Shown: positions 53,746-64,000 of the stretch, piece after piece
Numbering within the stretch: position 1 is the first letter of the stretch
How the letters are laid out: every line of letters begins with the position of its first letter
Assembly: GCA_964059195.1 (NCBI GenBank)
Contig: CAXKWD010000007.1
Span: forward strand, 152,727,269-152,791,268
Reading direction: 5' to 3'
Source: Ectobius pallidus
Lineage: Eukaryota; Arthropoda; Insecta; Blattodea; Ectobiidae
Length of the DNA stretch: 64,000 nucleotides
Notes under the pieces: model-generated
Databases searched by the model: none
Seen by the model: the letters and a program-made list of their open reading frames with translations, nothing else
Told to the model about the DNA's origin: nothing
Made by a program: the position numbers and the translations under genes

Positions 53746-53798
53746 ATACCGGCTAGAGCAGTGGAGACATCTGTTGGTTCTAGTTCGCTACATCCCTA
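53746..53798 (-). repeat. Right terminal region of the P-type element
   Basis: Reverse complement begins TAGGGATGTAGC and has CTAGCCGGTAT about 42 bases in, mirroring the left end. Confidence 0.7.
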
Positions 53799-53917
53799 TT
53801 AAATCACGGAGGATGAAATAGGCTGGACATGTTGCGCGCATGGGGAAGGAAAGACATATCTCGAAAGTAATAAACAGGAGACCCGAAGGGAAAAGACCAC
53901 TTGGAAGACCTAGACGT
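53799..53917 (+). pseudogene. LINE ORF2 fragment, right half of the split copy
   Basis: Encodes KSRRMK, then AGHVARMGKERHI and NRRPEGKRPLGRPRR, with a stop in MK*A. It starts at ttaaatcacggaggatga, exactly where the fragment at 36,751-36,868 leaves off. Confidence 0.8.
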
Positions 53918-53919
53918 GT

Positions 53920-54217
53920 ATGTATAATACGAACACCAATGTAAAATATAATTTTGTAGTGTAATGGCTCATTGGAACGTTAGTCAAATAAAGATCTTGG
54001 GCCTACTGGCAACATAACGTAGGCCCTACTAAATGAATAGCATATGTAATTAATAATTGTAGGCTATTTTACTAATCCAATACCGTAGTATGTAAATCTT
54101 AGGCCCCGGAAAATTAACATAGCCTAGAGATGATAGTAAAATATGTAGGCTATACTTTCTTCTCCAAACCGGAATTACAAATAGTGGTAACATACTGTAT
54201 ATAAGCGGAAAAATACA
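53920..54217. other. AT-rich stretch without recognised genes
   Basis: No supported feature; 54,601-55,017 is likewise empty. Confidence 0.4.
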
Positions 54218-54600
54218 AGTGGCGTAGGAAAGGGGGGGGGGGTCCAGGGGTCCGGACCTGCCCCGAAATCAGAACCTAAAATTTTATTCAAGCTCCATTT
54301 TGTCAAATACTTAATAATAAAATAATAAAACACTGAACTTGTAAATGAAAAACTATTATTTCCACTGTTCCATGTGTTATTAAACGTTTCTTATAAATTG
54401 TAATAGGTGTTACAATTAGGTAACAATGTGTTGTTTAAATTTACATGTCTTAGAGTATAGTAAACAAATTTGCTAACTAGTATTTCAGTGCTAAAATGGT
54501 GTAAAATGTGATTTTCATGAATTCAATATGAACCCCCAAACCCCCCTTTCTAGGGTGGTAATCCATACTCCCCTGCACGAAATTATTTTCTGACGCCACT
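54218..54600. mobile_element. Small MITE with AGTGGCGT ends
   Basis: AGTGGCGTAGGAAA at the left pairs with the inverted TTTTCTGACGCCACT at the right. A G-run and a C-run lie near the two ends. About 380 bp, no ORF. No clear target duplication. Confidence 0.65.
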
Positions 54601-55025
54601 GGCCCTGCAGCCTGTGAATTTACTTTCTTGTCGGTTGTATTGGGGCAGCAAAACTTTTTGGTTTGGAGCAATCCTATCCTATCCTATCTTTCAAGTACTA
54701 CGTTTTCTTTAAATTGCAGGAGTACAGCTTATCTCGGGGCTATTAGTCACTCCGAAGGCACGGATATTAATGTCAAGAGAAGTTGATTCATGACGCTTCA
54801 GACGAATCCTTCCGCTTACATTCCTTCACTGCTATAGGTCCAATAACATAGTCTACTGATACGGTGCAAATTATTTCAAAATCATTTTAATTGACACAAG
54901 AGCAAAAATAAGGCTTTATAAAACTACAATATTATCCTATTGTGGTCGTTGTAGCTCCTTTACTTAGCATAAGCTAAATCAAATATTCTGAACAATAATT
55001 GCGATACCCAAAGAGAGGTTATGAC

Positions 55026-55663
55026 TAGAGACCGGATTTTAAAGGGAAAATTTTCACCCAAAAAAGGACGAAAAAAGGGAAAATTATTGCCAAGAAAAGG
55101 TGAGGGAAAAAAGGAAAATTATTGCCAAAAAAAGGTGGGGAAAAAAGGGATATAAACGTAAGAGATTGTAAAAATTCAACAGAGAAATACATGTTTGTTT
55201 TATGTAAAGCCTTTGTTTGCTCTACAGCTGCTGATTCTGCAACATCTAATGACTGGTGACATTTTTTTATTTTGTTGAAATTCTCACAGAGGAAAATAGC
55301 ACACGAAATCCATGTTCCCCACCTTCTTATAATGGGAAACTTAGGCAATGGCGAGCCTGTGATTTCCCTGTAATGCTCTATTCTGCTGGGAGGAATTATT
55401 TTTTCAATGGTGAATCAGTGAAATTTTTAAAAATGTTTTCACATTGCCAAATACTGTGTAATCTACGAATTTTTCAAAATAAATTAGCAAAAAAGGTACT
55501 GGAAAAGGAAAGTTCCTAAAAAAAAAGGGAAACTGGCCAAAAAAAGGGACGTTAAAACCAGGTCATTTGCAGTTGAAACTTACTCAGTAATGTCCTGTTC
55601 AATTTTATTACGTGTTGTGATGAAATATAAAAAAAAGGAATTCCCTTTAAAATCCGGTCTCTA
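55026..55663. mobile_element. hAT-like MITE with perfect TIRs, 638 bp
   Basis: TAGAGACCGGATTTTAAAGG (continuing GAA) is perfectly inverted at the right end. Exact GTTATGAC duplications flank it (55018-55025, 55664-55671). TAGAG-type ends with an 8-bp duplication are typical of hAT. The left part has three imperfect ggaaaattattgcca units. The ORFs across it lack transposase motifs. Confidence 0.93.
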
Positions 55664-55671
55664 GTTATGAC

Positions 55672-57100
55672 AGTGCATACAGCCATTGATTTACCTTTTC
55701 GAAAAGCATTATAATTCCTAGGACTACATATTACACATCTATAAGATGTTTCAGAATAATTACAGTATTTTAACATATTAACAACGTACAGAATGTTGGG
55801 ACCTTTCTTACCGGCGACAAGAGAATATACGAGTATACGATTATGCTAGTGCAGTTAATAGAAGCATGCATTTCCCCACTCGATGTCGACAATATTACCA
55901 GAAGAAAAATTAAGATTGAATGTGAGTTCCTGTAAAATGTCGGAATTCATATACAGTTTGCTTCAATGTAGGGCCTATCAATATTAGACAAGAAAGGCAA
56001 TACGTCAGAAAATGCTTCTCCTGTTGTCACTTTGCAATGTTGCGCAATGATAAATATGCATTTGATCGCTAATAGATAATGAGATTTAATAATACGTTTC
56101 ATATTATGGGAAATATGAGTTTATACGTCTAGCAATGTTTCCTGAAAGTTTCGGTAGGTGCCCACATCAATGGATGCCTCGTTGCAATGGTCCGATGTAA
56201 CCAACAAACATAACCCTTTGAAAAATGTACATGTTCTGTACTCACCTTATACCAGCTTGCAACAGAATTCAGACTTCATCAGCTTCTCGGACATCAAAGC
56301 AAACCAAAGAACACGCTAAAAGTCTCTCAAGCAATCCACACTTCATTTACGAAACAAATTCACTTCATCACAACCAACACAAGCGAACACTCACCAGGTG
56401 AAACACGTTGACTCATCACTGCAAGATAGAGGTTGAACAAAAGATAAGCGATAATCCCAGGGGGCGCGTTCAAAGCAGCAGCGATAGCATATTATAATTT
56501 TATTATCAATTACGCTGCGCGACATATGCGCACAATGTCATTTTTCAGCATACAGTGTGGGCAGGCGTCTTGATAGATGATAGTACATGACTTAGCTTCA
56601 GGAACAGACCTGATAAATAATATTATATTAAATTATGTTTCAAATGTAGAGAATAAAAGTTTATGCTTGTAACAATTTACTACTTTTCTTCTTTAGCAGA
56701 TCATATGAGCTCACTGTACTCCCACTGCACGTCTTTAAGGCTATGTTTGTTGAAATAGACGTTTTCTTAACCTGTCTGCTTATCTGCTGTCGTTTGGACA
56801 GGATTTCTTTTTATAGCCTTCTCTTTTAACGTTTCAAAGTAAAATTTAATGGATATGCAAAAATAAAGGTATTTATAAATTTTATGAATATAGCTTATAT
56901 TTGAAATGTTTGCTGTGAAAAACGAAATTTCTTCCCATTACTTAAAATATTAAGTAATATTAAAATATTAATTAGGCTATATTTTAAAAAATAGAGGCAT
57001 TTTCCGCAATTTAAAGTTCTGCCCTGCCAACATTTAAATGTCTATTATTATTATTGCTATTGCTATTGTTATTACTTATTTATTGATTTATTACTTAATT
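55672..57100. other. Stretch without certain genes; possible minus-strand 5' exon near 56,390
   Basis: Mostly AT-rich. The patch 56,230-56,500 is GC-richer and contains minus-strand splice-donor-like GTGAGT at about 56,244 and 56,393. No coding evidence. Confidence 0.3.
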
Positions 57101-57107
57101 ATTTACA

Positions 57108-57200
57108 CTGTCGAAGTTAAGGCCATAAGGCCTTTTGTTCGACCTCACTGCATTTCATTAGTAAAACAACACATATTACAAATAATACAAGATTTGATAA
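57108..57200 (-). repeat. Candidate retroposon 3' end with simple-repeat tail
   Basis: The minus strand reads aggccttatggccttaactt and then an AATAAGTAATAA-type tail (57,050-57,110), the layout of a LINE or SINE 3' end. Weak evidence. Confidence 0.35.
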
Positions 57201-57504
57201 ATTAGAAATTAAAACTAAACATGCTGCAGTTAATACAAATTACAAGGATGTAATTACAAGTTTGATAAACTAAAATAAAACAAAATTAATGGCTAATGAC
57301 TAATTATTATATACTAGACTATAGTTTGGAATGGACAGAGATTTTTTTTACTCGTATTAATACTTATATTGATAGAGTTTTGGTATGTAGATAGCTTGCT
57401 GTGATATTTAATGTGTGTAAATATATGTATATAATATATAATATAGGCTACATTAATTGCAACACTGCCACCGGGTTGTTGACCCACTTGCAATGTAACA
57501 AAAT

Positions 57505-58113
57505 AAAAAATCTGATGTGAAAGTCACATAACTTCCTCTGCCCAAAAAAAAAGTTAGCAGTATTCACATATCCTTTTACAGAATCGCAAGACACAATTTT
57601 ACGCTATTATTATCCTATAAATACCTACATTTTTACAAACAGTGGGTGAACAGTGGGTGGCCTGTAACTACCCTCAGAGAATTTTTTCGAAAAAAAGTTT
57701 CAAATAAAAGTTTTAGCTCTCAGTAAAAGGAACACATGTGCAAATTTTAAAGAAAATCGTTAGAGCCGTTTTCGAGAAAATCGCGAAAAACGAAAATTTC
57801 TTCATGTAAAGTCCCCTTAAAAATAAGAGAAATTTGTCGCCAATCTTCGAATCACATCTTCAGAAGGTACCTGACCCAAATACGAAATTTTGTTCTCATA
57901 CGATTCTCCGTTTCGGAGCTAGCCTGTTCACAAACTTCCACACAGACAGACACACACACACACAGACACACACACAGACATGTTTCCAAAAATAGTATTT
58001 TTGGATTCAGGGGGCCTTGAAACGTGTATATATGCCAAAAACTCAACTTCGAATTTTAGGGTCGAAAACAATACTTCCTCTACTATAGTACCTATGGTAC
58101 GGGCAGAGGAAGT
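57505..58113 (+). repeat. Interspersed repeat C, copy 2
   Basis: Same order of landmarks as 28,556-29,108, with a longer CA-repeat (57,950-57,980). Both copies start at aaaatctgatgtgaaagtca. The 3' hairpin (tacttcctcta ... gggcagaggaagt) is retained. Flanks differ, so these are separate insertions. Confidence 0.82.
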
Positions 58114-58690
58114 AATAAATAAAATGTCCCACTCTGTGTGTCTAAGAGCAAAACAATAACGTAATAAATGAAATGAGTCTTTTGAATACAATAAATTTTA
58201 TTTTCACAACAACACAATCACAACATCAATCACTCTACAACCATGGACCAAACAACACAGTTAAATTATATTGTGAGATCTTTGTAGGTCAAGTATATAG
58301 TGGACGGAATATTACACACATTGGATGGAAAGTACTGACTTAAGGGTCCAAACGTAGCCACATACTCGTCCACAAATACAATATAATAATTATAATATAC
58401 AATATATCTACATACGTACATACATACAATAACAAGTCCTTTTATTAAAACAAATCATAAATCTTTAAAATAATTAATATAAAATACACTGGGATGATTC
58501 CAAATACTATCAACAAATACTAACTCTACCGGATAGTGAAGAAAACATGTTTACATGTGAGATAAAGAAGTCTGCACGTATGATCTCATGAATTTGAAGC
58601 CAAGAAAATTTATTTAAGTCGCATCCGAAAGCTACATTTCAGCTGAAGTGAACTAGATAGTTAAGAATATTTTTGAGAATATTTTAGGAT
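58114..58690. other. AT-rich stretch without recognised genes
   Basis: No supported feature. Confidence 0.4.
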
Positions 58691-58694
58691 AAAA

Positions 58695-58785
58695 TAAAAA
58701 TTCCTCTGATGCCGGGATTCCAGCCCGTGACCTTCGCCTTTCTGTGCAGATGCTCTACCAACTGAGTTCTACTTATGGACGGCTC
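58695..58785 (-). mobile_element. tRNA-like SINE head, minus strand
   Basis: The minus strand has an A-box-like AACTCAGTTGGTAGAGC and a B-box-like GGGCTGGAATCCCG, 40 bases apart, as in a tRNA. No good acceptor stem, so a SINE or tRNA relic rather than a tRNA gene. Confidence 0.6.
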
Positions 58786-58844
58786 TCTCCTATGATTACT
58801 TTTGTCGACCTCATTGAAAGACATTTACGTCATATATTATTGCT

Positions 58845-58960
58845 GTGAAGCACACTAATTTAGTGATTTTGTGACCGGTCTTCCGGTCGAAGTAACGGGT
58901 TCGAATACCGGTGTTAGAGGGACTTTTCTCCTAAAAATTTCATATAATGTTCAACAGAAC
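58845..58960 (+). mobile_element. tRNA-like SINE, + strand copy facing the previous one
   Basis: Contains ACGGGTTCGAATACCGGTG, a good B box, then agaggga(c)tttt(c)tcctaaaa. The minus-strand neighbour also continues agaggaatttttattttatcc. The two therefore look like inverted members of one family. Confidence 0.5.
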
Positions 58961-59027
58961 AATATTCAGCGGTTTTATGAATACATATATACAACTAGAT
59001 AGCTGACTAAATAGCTGTAGGCTAAAT

Positions 59028-59586
59028 GGGAAAAGGTAATCTGCGCCACTTCTACCTTTTCCCCAACCTACACGATGTAAACTGCGCCACCGACATAGGT
59101 AAACTGCGCCACCGACATATGTAAACTGCGCCATCGACATTTAAATGGCGTCACCGTCATACCAACGCACTATCATTTTCCTTCTCACTTATCCACACTT
59201 AGGACTGGCTATGAAATTGCATAGGTATGGCTTAGTAGCTTTGTCATTTAAAAAAAATGTTAAAAACAATACCATAATTTATTTTGCATGAACGCTTCGT
59301 CACTTATAAAATTGTTAAAAATCACTACTCTATTTTTTTGCATGAACACTTTGTTCTCATATGACGCCTTCTTAATAAAATCAAAACGGGATATTTCATT
59401 ATTTACATTACCTATTGTTCTCTCCACTTGAGTAGACGAGAATACTTGTCATTCACATATTAGATCTAACTTTTGTTTGCCTATAACTACTGCCGCAGCC
59501 TACATATTTCCGTGGCGCAGTTTACATATCTCATTTTTATTCTATTTCAAATTAGGTATCAACCGTGGCGCAGATTACATACACCC
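59028..59586. mobile_element. GGG-ended element, 8-bp duplication, 22-bp subterminal repeats
   Basis: Ends GGGAAAAGGTAATCTGCGCC(AC) and its inverted partner GTGGCGCAGATTACATACAC(CC). GGCTAAAT is duplicated exactly (59020-59027, 59587-59594). Inside the left end the unit GTAAACTGCGCCACCGACATA(T/G) repeats three times at 22-bp spacing (59077-59142). Inverted relatives (GTGGCGCAGTTTACATAT) lie near the right end. GGG ends with 8-9 bp duplications suggest Merlin; hAT or P cannot be excluded. No transposase. Confidence 0.87.
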
Positions 59587-59594
59587 GGCTAAAT

Positions 59595-61058
59595 GACGTG
59601 AGAAGTCATTATCGAAAGGTACATAATTCATAGCAATCAAGTCCTTAGTAGCTAGTGATCGAAAATGCTTGCTTTATTGATAACTTGGAGACTTAAATCT
59701 GGAAGCAGTGATTACAGCATACAAAGTTTCTAATCACTAGCACATAGTTTACGGCTTCAGATTTCGGACACAGCCATAAAGAAAGTTAAGGTTTAATTTT
59801 GCATGGAATGACGTACATTTTAAGACTGTAATGTTATAGTCACGAAGGTACAGTACATGACAATGAATGAATGTATATACTACTTTAAGCGTCGCAGAAA
59901 CAACACAGAAATCCTGGTTTTCAAAATACAAGAATTCTGTTATGTCTAATAAGTTTCCACTTCTGGAAGAAATAATTTAAAATTACCTTTCATTTTCTCT
60001 TCGAGTTAAGATCTTCAACGAAGTGCCAGTTCCATGAAAATTTAATCCTCCTGTATTCTGAACTTGGAACTATAAATATTCGCTTCGTAAACATACATAA
60101 GCATACTCAGCCAAATTCAATTCTCTTATAAAAATAAAATAAAATTTGAAAAAAGCTGTCTTCAGTATGAGGCGAGCTCTAGAAATATAACTAGAAACCG
60201 GGCTTGTGAAATTTAAAATTTGTAGCAAATCTCTCCTGTAGGCCTACCTAGATAAAATTGCATTAAACATAGGCTAAGGAATCGGTATAAACATTTAAGT
60301 ATATAACTCTAAAAAAATATTTCAAATGCAGAAATTGCAACTATTTCCTTATCAGCTCCCCTATCCCCCTGCCTACAAAGGTCTCTGGGGTGAGATTCAG
60401 TAGCTTAAGGGGAGAAGGTGCCTCGAAATAGGTTAAAATACCAATTTTTATTTTATTGCGTAATTTCATAGTTTGAAGTGTACTTTATAGAAATATAAAA
60501 GTATTTGAACCATAAGCCTATTTAAAAGATTGTAAATGATAGTTTATACAGCAGTGTATTTATAGGCCTGTAATCTACTTATATTATAATTATAATGCAT
60601 TATAGGTCTATTTTGTTAAAAGAAACGAACGAAACGTCTACGATGATGATTACTGTACACCTTTGAAGTGAGTCAATGGACAGTCAATCATAATTTGTTT
60701 TAAGTGATGTTGGTCAAGTAGTTTAAAAATGGATAACATTTCAAGATTATTTTAAAATCTTTCATTAGGCCTAGACTTTTTTCTAAAAACGTGAAGTATG
60801 AAACAGCCTGTAGGCCTGTTAATAAAACCTGGCAGAGAAATCGACCATGAATAAACTAACTATGAATAAAAGAAACTACTTAAATATTTCCATTTGTCCC
60901 TGAAAAGTTTGTAAAAATATATATATATTTTTTTGTAATAAGAAACACGAGTAGGCCTACTGTAAACAGAACTGCCAATGAATGCTATAGCCTAGGCTAC
61001 ATTTCGCTGCTCACAAAATTAAACTTCTACCGGTACTAAATACCGGCCTAATTAAAGG
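59595..61058. other. AT-rich stretch without recognised genes
   Basis: No supported feature. Confidence 0.45.
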
Positions 61059-61059
61059 C

Positions 61060-61701
61060 CTGGGCAATGTTTCTTAGAACTGTTACATTCATATTGTTAG
61101 TAAATACATAATAATATTATATATTATTATTAGTCATCTGTTTCATAAGAATATTTTCTAATAATATTAGTTATGAGTTCATGGCTCTAAATTATTAGTA
61201 AATATTACTAATATTAGTAATAAACTGTTTCATAGGCCTATACTGCAGAGGTAATAAGATTTACCCATAATAATAGGTGTTTTTCTATAAGTGTATTTCA
61301 GATTTCGTGATCTTAAAATTGTGAAAAATGACTCATTCTGATTTAATAATAATTAAGAAAAAGGAATTTTTGTCATAACAAGATTTTAGCTTAGATTTTA
61401 GTACATAAGCTTACTGCTATCTTCAATAAGTGCCTAGTGGATACGTTAATTTCTTAGAGCTACATTTATGAAGATATATGTAGGCCGTGCTGCTTTGAAA
61501 TAGTACTAATAAAAATAACAATTCAGAAATAACCTCCAAATCAATCAGCTGACTAATGAACTAATAATAATATTAGTGAAGATATTTTATGAGTAGTGTT
61601 CATATATCTATGAAACAAGAATTTGTTAACTAATAAATAATATTATGAGTTCTAATATTATTAACTAATATTATTAGCAGGTTCTATGAAACAGGGCCCT
61701 G
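61060..61701. mobile_element. AT-rich MITE with C(T/A)GGGC..TGTTTC(T/A)TAGAAC ends
   Basis: About 21-bp inverted ends at 61060-61080 and 61681-61701. The interior is filled with taatattag / ctaatatta palindromes. No target duplication visible. Non-coding. Confidence 0.7.
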
Positions 61702-62018
61702 GTTTTAATATAAGGTTTTATTTATCCACCTCCATACCCTTATCCTCTTATAGGAAATCTTACATTTGTTGCCATTATCTTGTCAGTATGATACCTAGCG
61801 CTATAGGAAAAAAACATTTTAACATAAGTTGGTGTTTATTGTTTGCTTTTCTGTCAGTCTGGTAACTAATGTCGCTCTTGGTGAGCCAAGTTTTTCTCTG
61901 AGAGGAAAATAAAATAAAAAGGGACGCAGATAGAGCTTTGTTATCTTCGTTTGACAAGAAAAGAAGAAAACAAACATAGAAAAGACAAGTAATTGTTTTA
62001 AATGGACTTAGGAACATG

Positions 62019-62019
62019 C

Positions 62020-62084
<65 letters not shown>

Positions 62085-62143
62085 ATAATATGATTATTAT
62101 TTTATACAACATAACTTGTTTGGAAATTAAAATAAAAGAGGCC

Positions 62144-62177
<34 letters not shown>

Positions 62178-62315
62178 CTCCGTGGCGCTACATCCCTGGA
62201 GGGACTTGGCCTACCACCCGACCGCTGCGTCATCTCCCATAGGCAGATGGCAGGATTGGGGGGCATGTGGTCAGCATGCCGACACCCACGGCCGTTATTG
62301 GTGGTTTTCTTGACC

Positions 62316-62364
<49 letters not shown>

Positions 62365-62365
62365 T
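62019..62365 (-). repeat. ATT/AAT microsatellites flanking a GC-rich SINE-like block
   Basis: (ATT)n at 62,019-62,090 and (AAT)n at 62,144-62,176 and 62,318-62,365. Between the AAT runs, 62,177-62,317 is a GC-rich repeat-like block (ctccgtggcgctacatccct, gcagatggcaggattgg). On the minus strand it ends at the TTA run, like a retroposon with a simple-repeat tail. Tyr/Leu-rich translations are artefacts. Confidence 0.7.
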
Positions 62366-62926
62366 TAATAATAATAATGATTTCAAATGAAATTAAATGA
62401 AATTATTATTATTACTAGGCCTATTTTTATTTCAATTGGAATGAAATGAAATTATTATTATTATTATTATTATCATGCCTATTTTTTAATTCAATTTCCA
62501 TTAAAATAATGTGTTTTTATTGTGCTCACTAGCAGCATGTGACGTTTTAGCCTCTGCATGTTGATACCTACATTTCCAGCAACGAGCTGACGTTTTATCA
62601 GAAAAAATACCATCCTCGTATTAATAGCAAGGATAAGATAAGATAAACGATCGTGATTAGTCTTTATCCGAGGAATTGTTAAACGTTATTGGTCAATATC
62701 AAACATATGACGTGGATGGAATAGTCGTAAAAAATACTCACGATTTGGCTTAGGCCTACTTGAAAAGCAAACTCTCCTAATCTTCCATAGAAATTTCCAT
62801 TATTTCATCTTTTATTTCCAAGAGACCTTTCCTGCCATACAAGCATTCCAGGTCTAATTCCAAGTTTGGCAGATAATCTCGGATTATGACAGTAATAATC
62901 TTTACATTTTTGAATTACTTCTGCAC

Positions 62927-63276
62927 ATGAAACTAAATTATAATTCTGAGGTCATCAGATCATCTATTCACCCATACCCAACTAGAAATGCTTATCTGCT
63001 GGATCTCCCCATACACAGACTGCCCAAGACTGCTACAAGTTTCAATTATGTGGGTATTAGACTCATCAATGCACTTCCTGAAAGAATTATAAATACATCT
63101 TTTAATTATTTTAGGGAAAAATTGAAAAATATTCTCATTTGCAATCCTCTGTATAATCTTGAAGAGGTTTTTACTTTAGACTTTAGCAGTCTTTGAGTTT
63201 TATGTATTGTAACTAATTATTTATTTTATATTTTGACCTGACCAATTGTACTGTACTTAACGGCTCAATAAACATT

Positions 63277-63333
<57 letters not shown>

Positions 63334-63337
63334 TTCT
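62927..63337 (+). pseudogene. Non-LTR retrotransposon 3' end with ATT tail
   Basis: Reading frame 62,927-63,196 contains PYPTRNAYLLDLPIHR, FNYVGIRLINALPE and FREKLKNILICNPLYNLEE. This is the conserved end of a LINE ORF2 (Y.TR ... LP..R ... G..L.N.LP ... FK..LK). A short 3' UTR with AATAAA and an (ATT)n tail (63,275-63,335) follow. The upstream RT is absent in the window. Confidence 0.8.
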
Positions 63338-63403
63338 TCAACATCTTTTACCTTCTCGTCAAAACATTGGGCCTATATTTACTACTACTATTATAATTAT
63401 TAC

Positions 63404-64000
63404 CTGGGCCCGGATTTTAGATGAACTAAAAATACTTTAAAAATGAGCTATAAAAAGACCATAAAGATACAAAATGACCCAAAAACTAAACAAAAAGACC
63501 CAAAAATTTGCATGAAAATACTAATTTATTCATCAGATTTGTCTATTCTTCATTTATGTTGTTGACCCACTTATAGGCTTGTAATTATTTAATTACTGCG
63601 GTTAAATGCAAAACAGCAAACACCGTCTTTCAAAATACAAATTAGGCCTAAAATTATAATAATATTTATTTATTTAAACTTATTTAGATTTCCGATAGCA
63701 GGCTATTGAACGTAAGTAAATGCACAAACACTGTAGGCCTATGTAATGCAAGAAACAACACAAAATGAGAAGATAATGACTTTAAATTAAAAAGCTACCT
63801 AGAAATATGAAATGGAGGGAAACGTAAAATGGACAAAAAATGACCAAATAATGACATTAAATAAAAAACCTAAAAATAAAAAATGTGGAAGAAAATGATT
63901 AAAAAAATGACCCTAAAAATTACCATGTTTACAATCTAGAAGTCATGATCAGAATATCTGCACTAGTGGGCAACGTCCATGATGTTCCAGTTAAAAGATG
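63404..64000. mobile_element. hAT-like MITE, second copy of the 31,480 family, cut by window end
   Basis: Starts CTGGGCCCGGATT and matches 31,480-32,160 along its length (aaatgacc repeats, taatctag, then gtcatgat ... aaaagatg). Only about 20-30 bp of the right end are missing. Confidence 0.85.

Larger units (their letters stand above)
36869..53798 (+). mobile_element. Inferred P-superfamily (THAP transposase) transposon with later nested insertions
   Basis: The left end TAGGGATGTAGC (36869-36880) matches, inverted, the right end GCTACATCCCTA (53787-53798). About 45 bases inside each end sits CTAGCCGGTAT (36915-36925, inverted at 53746-53756). The flanks are adjacent pieces of one LINE. The transposase gene begins 256 bp from the left end. 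Later insertions inside: MITE 40,445-41,227 with repeat A, Penelope relic 41,919-42,536, TIR element 43,149-44,344, gypsy copy 2 46,210-53,275. Without these about 7 kb remains. No 8-bp target duplication is visible, unusual for P elements, so the unity of the element is inference. Confidence 0.65.

Noticed and set aside
36861..53806. An 8-bp target duplication for the P-type element
   Set aside because: Flanks gtaaggataa and ttaaatcacgg share no 8-bp direct repeat at any end placement tried.
57852..58191. Cys/Val-rich minus-strand ORFs
   Set aside because: Produced by the CA-repeat inside repeat C.
58695..58785. A functional tRNA gene on the minus strand
   Set aside because: A and B boxes are present, but no paired acceptor stem or normal anticodon arm could be drawn.
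62102..62386. Tyr/Leu-rich minus-strand ORF
   Set aside because: Spans AAT microsatellites and a SINE-like block.
1..64000. CRISPR arrays, bacterial operons, ribosome binding sites
   Set aside because: The window is eukaryotic; nothing of this kind was seen.

Overview
The window reads as arthropod, most likely insect, nuclear DNA. It is AT-rich, has spliced genes with GT-AG introns, and is packed with transposable elements of several classes. A large-genome hemimetabolous insect would fit, but that is inference. There is one host gene. Nearly everything else is mobile DNA, and much of it is nested so that the order of insertion can be read.

Region 1 (1-14,800): the 3' half of a class C GPCR of the metabotropic glutamate receptor family on the + strand. 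It has ten exons (606-12,741) whose phases all join. They cover the end of the ligand-binding lobe, the cysteine-rich NCD3G domain, all seven membrane segments and the C-tail with its stop codon. The introns carry a 116-bp foldback, a SINE with a 19-bp target duplication, a Penelope-like relic and two hAT-like MITEs with 8-bp duplications.

Region 2 (14,795-24,554): a complete Ty3/gypsy-type LTR retrotransposon (14,999-24,437) with two 1,227-bp LTRs that look identical and an intact gag. Its intact pol is reached by a canonical -1 frameshift site (TTTAAAC). It sits inside an older hAT-like MITE, and both target duplications are still visible.

Region 3 (24,555-36,868): no host gene found. It holds non-LTR retrotransposon fragments, SINEs, a mariner C-terminus, MITEs and microsatellites.

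Region 4 (36,869-53,798): the most interesting block. A THAP9/P-element-type transposase gene (two exons, about 904 residues, catalytic residues in place) starts about 250 bp inside a terminal inverted motif. The matching opposite terminus lies about 17 kb away. The flanks on both sides are the two halves of one non-LTR retrotransposon copy. I infer a P-superfamily transposon that inserted into a LINE and was later filled by a MITE, a Penelope relic, another TIR element and a second gypsy copy (46,210-53,275). That second copy keeps gag, protease and the frameshift site but has lost most of RT and all of RNase H and integrase.

Region 5 (53,799-64,000): further MITEs (a perfect-TIR hAT-like element, and a GGG-ended element with 22-bp subterminal repeats), SINE-like tRNA relics, ATT microsatellites, a LINE 3' end, and a hAT-like MITE cut off by the window edge.
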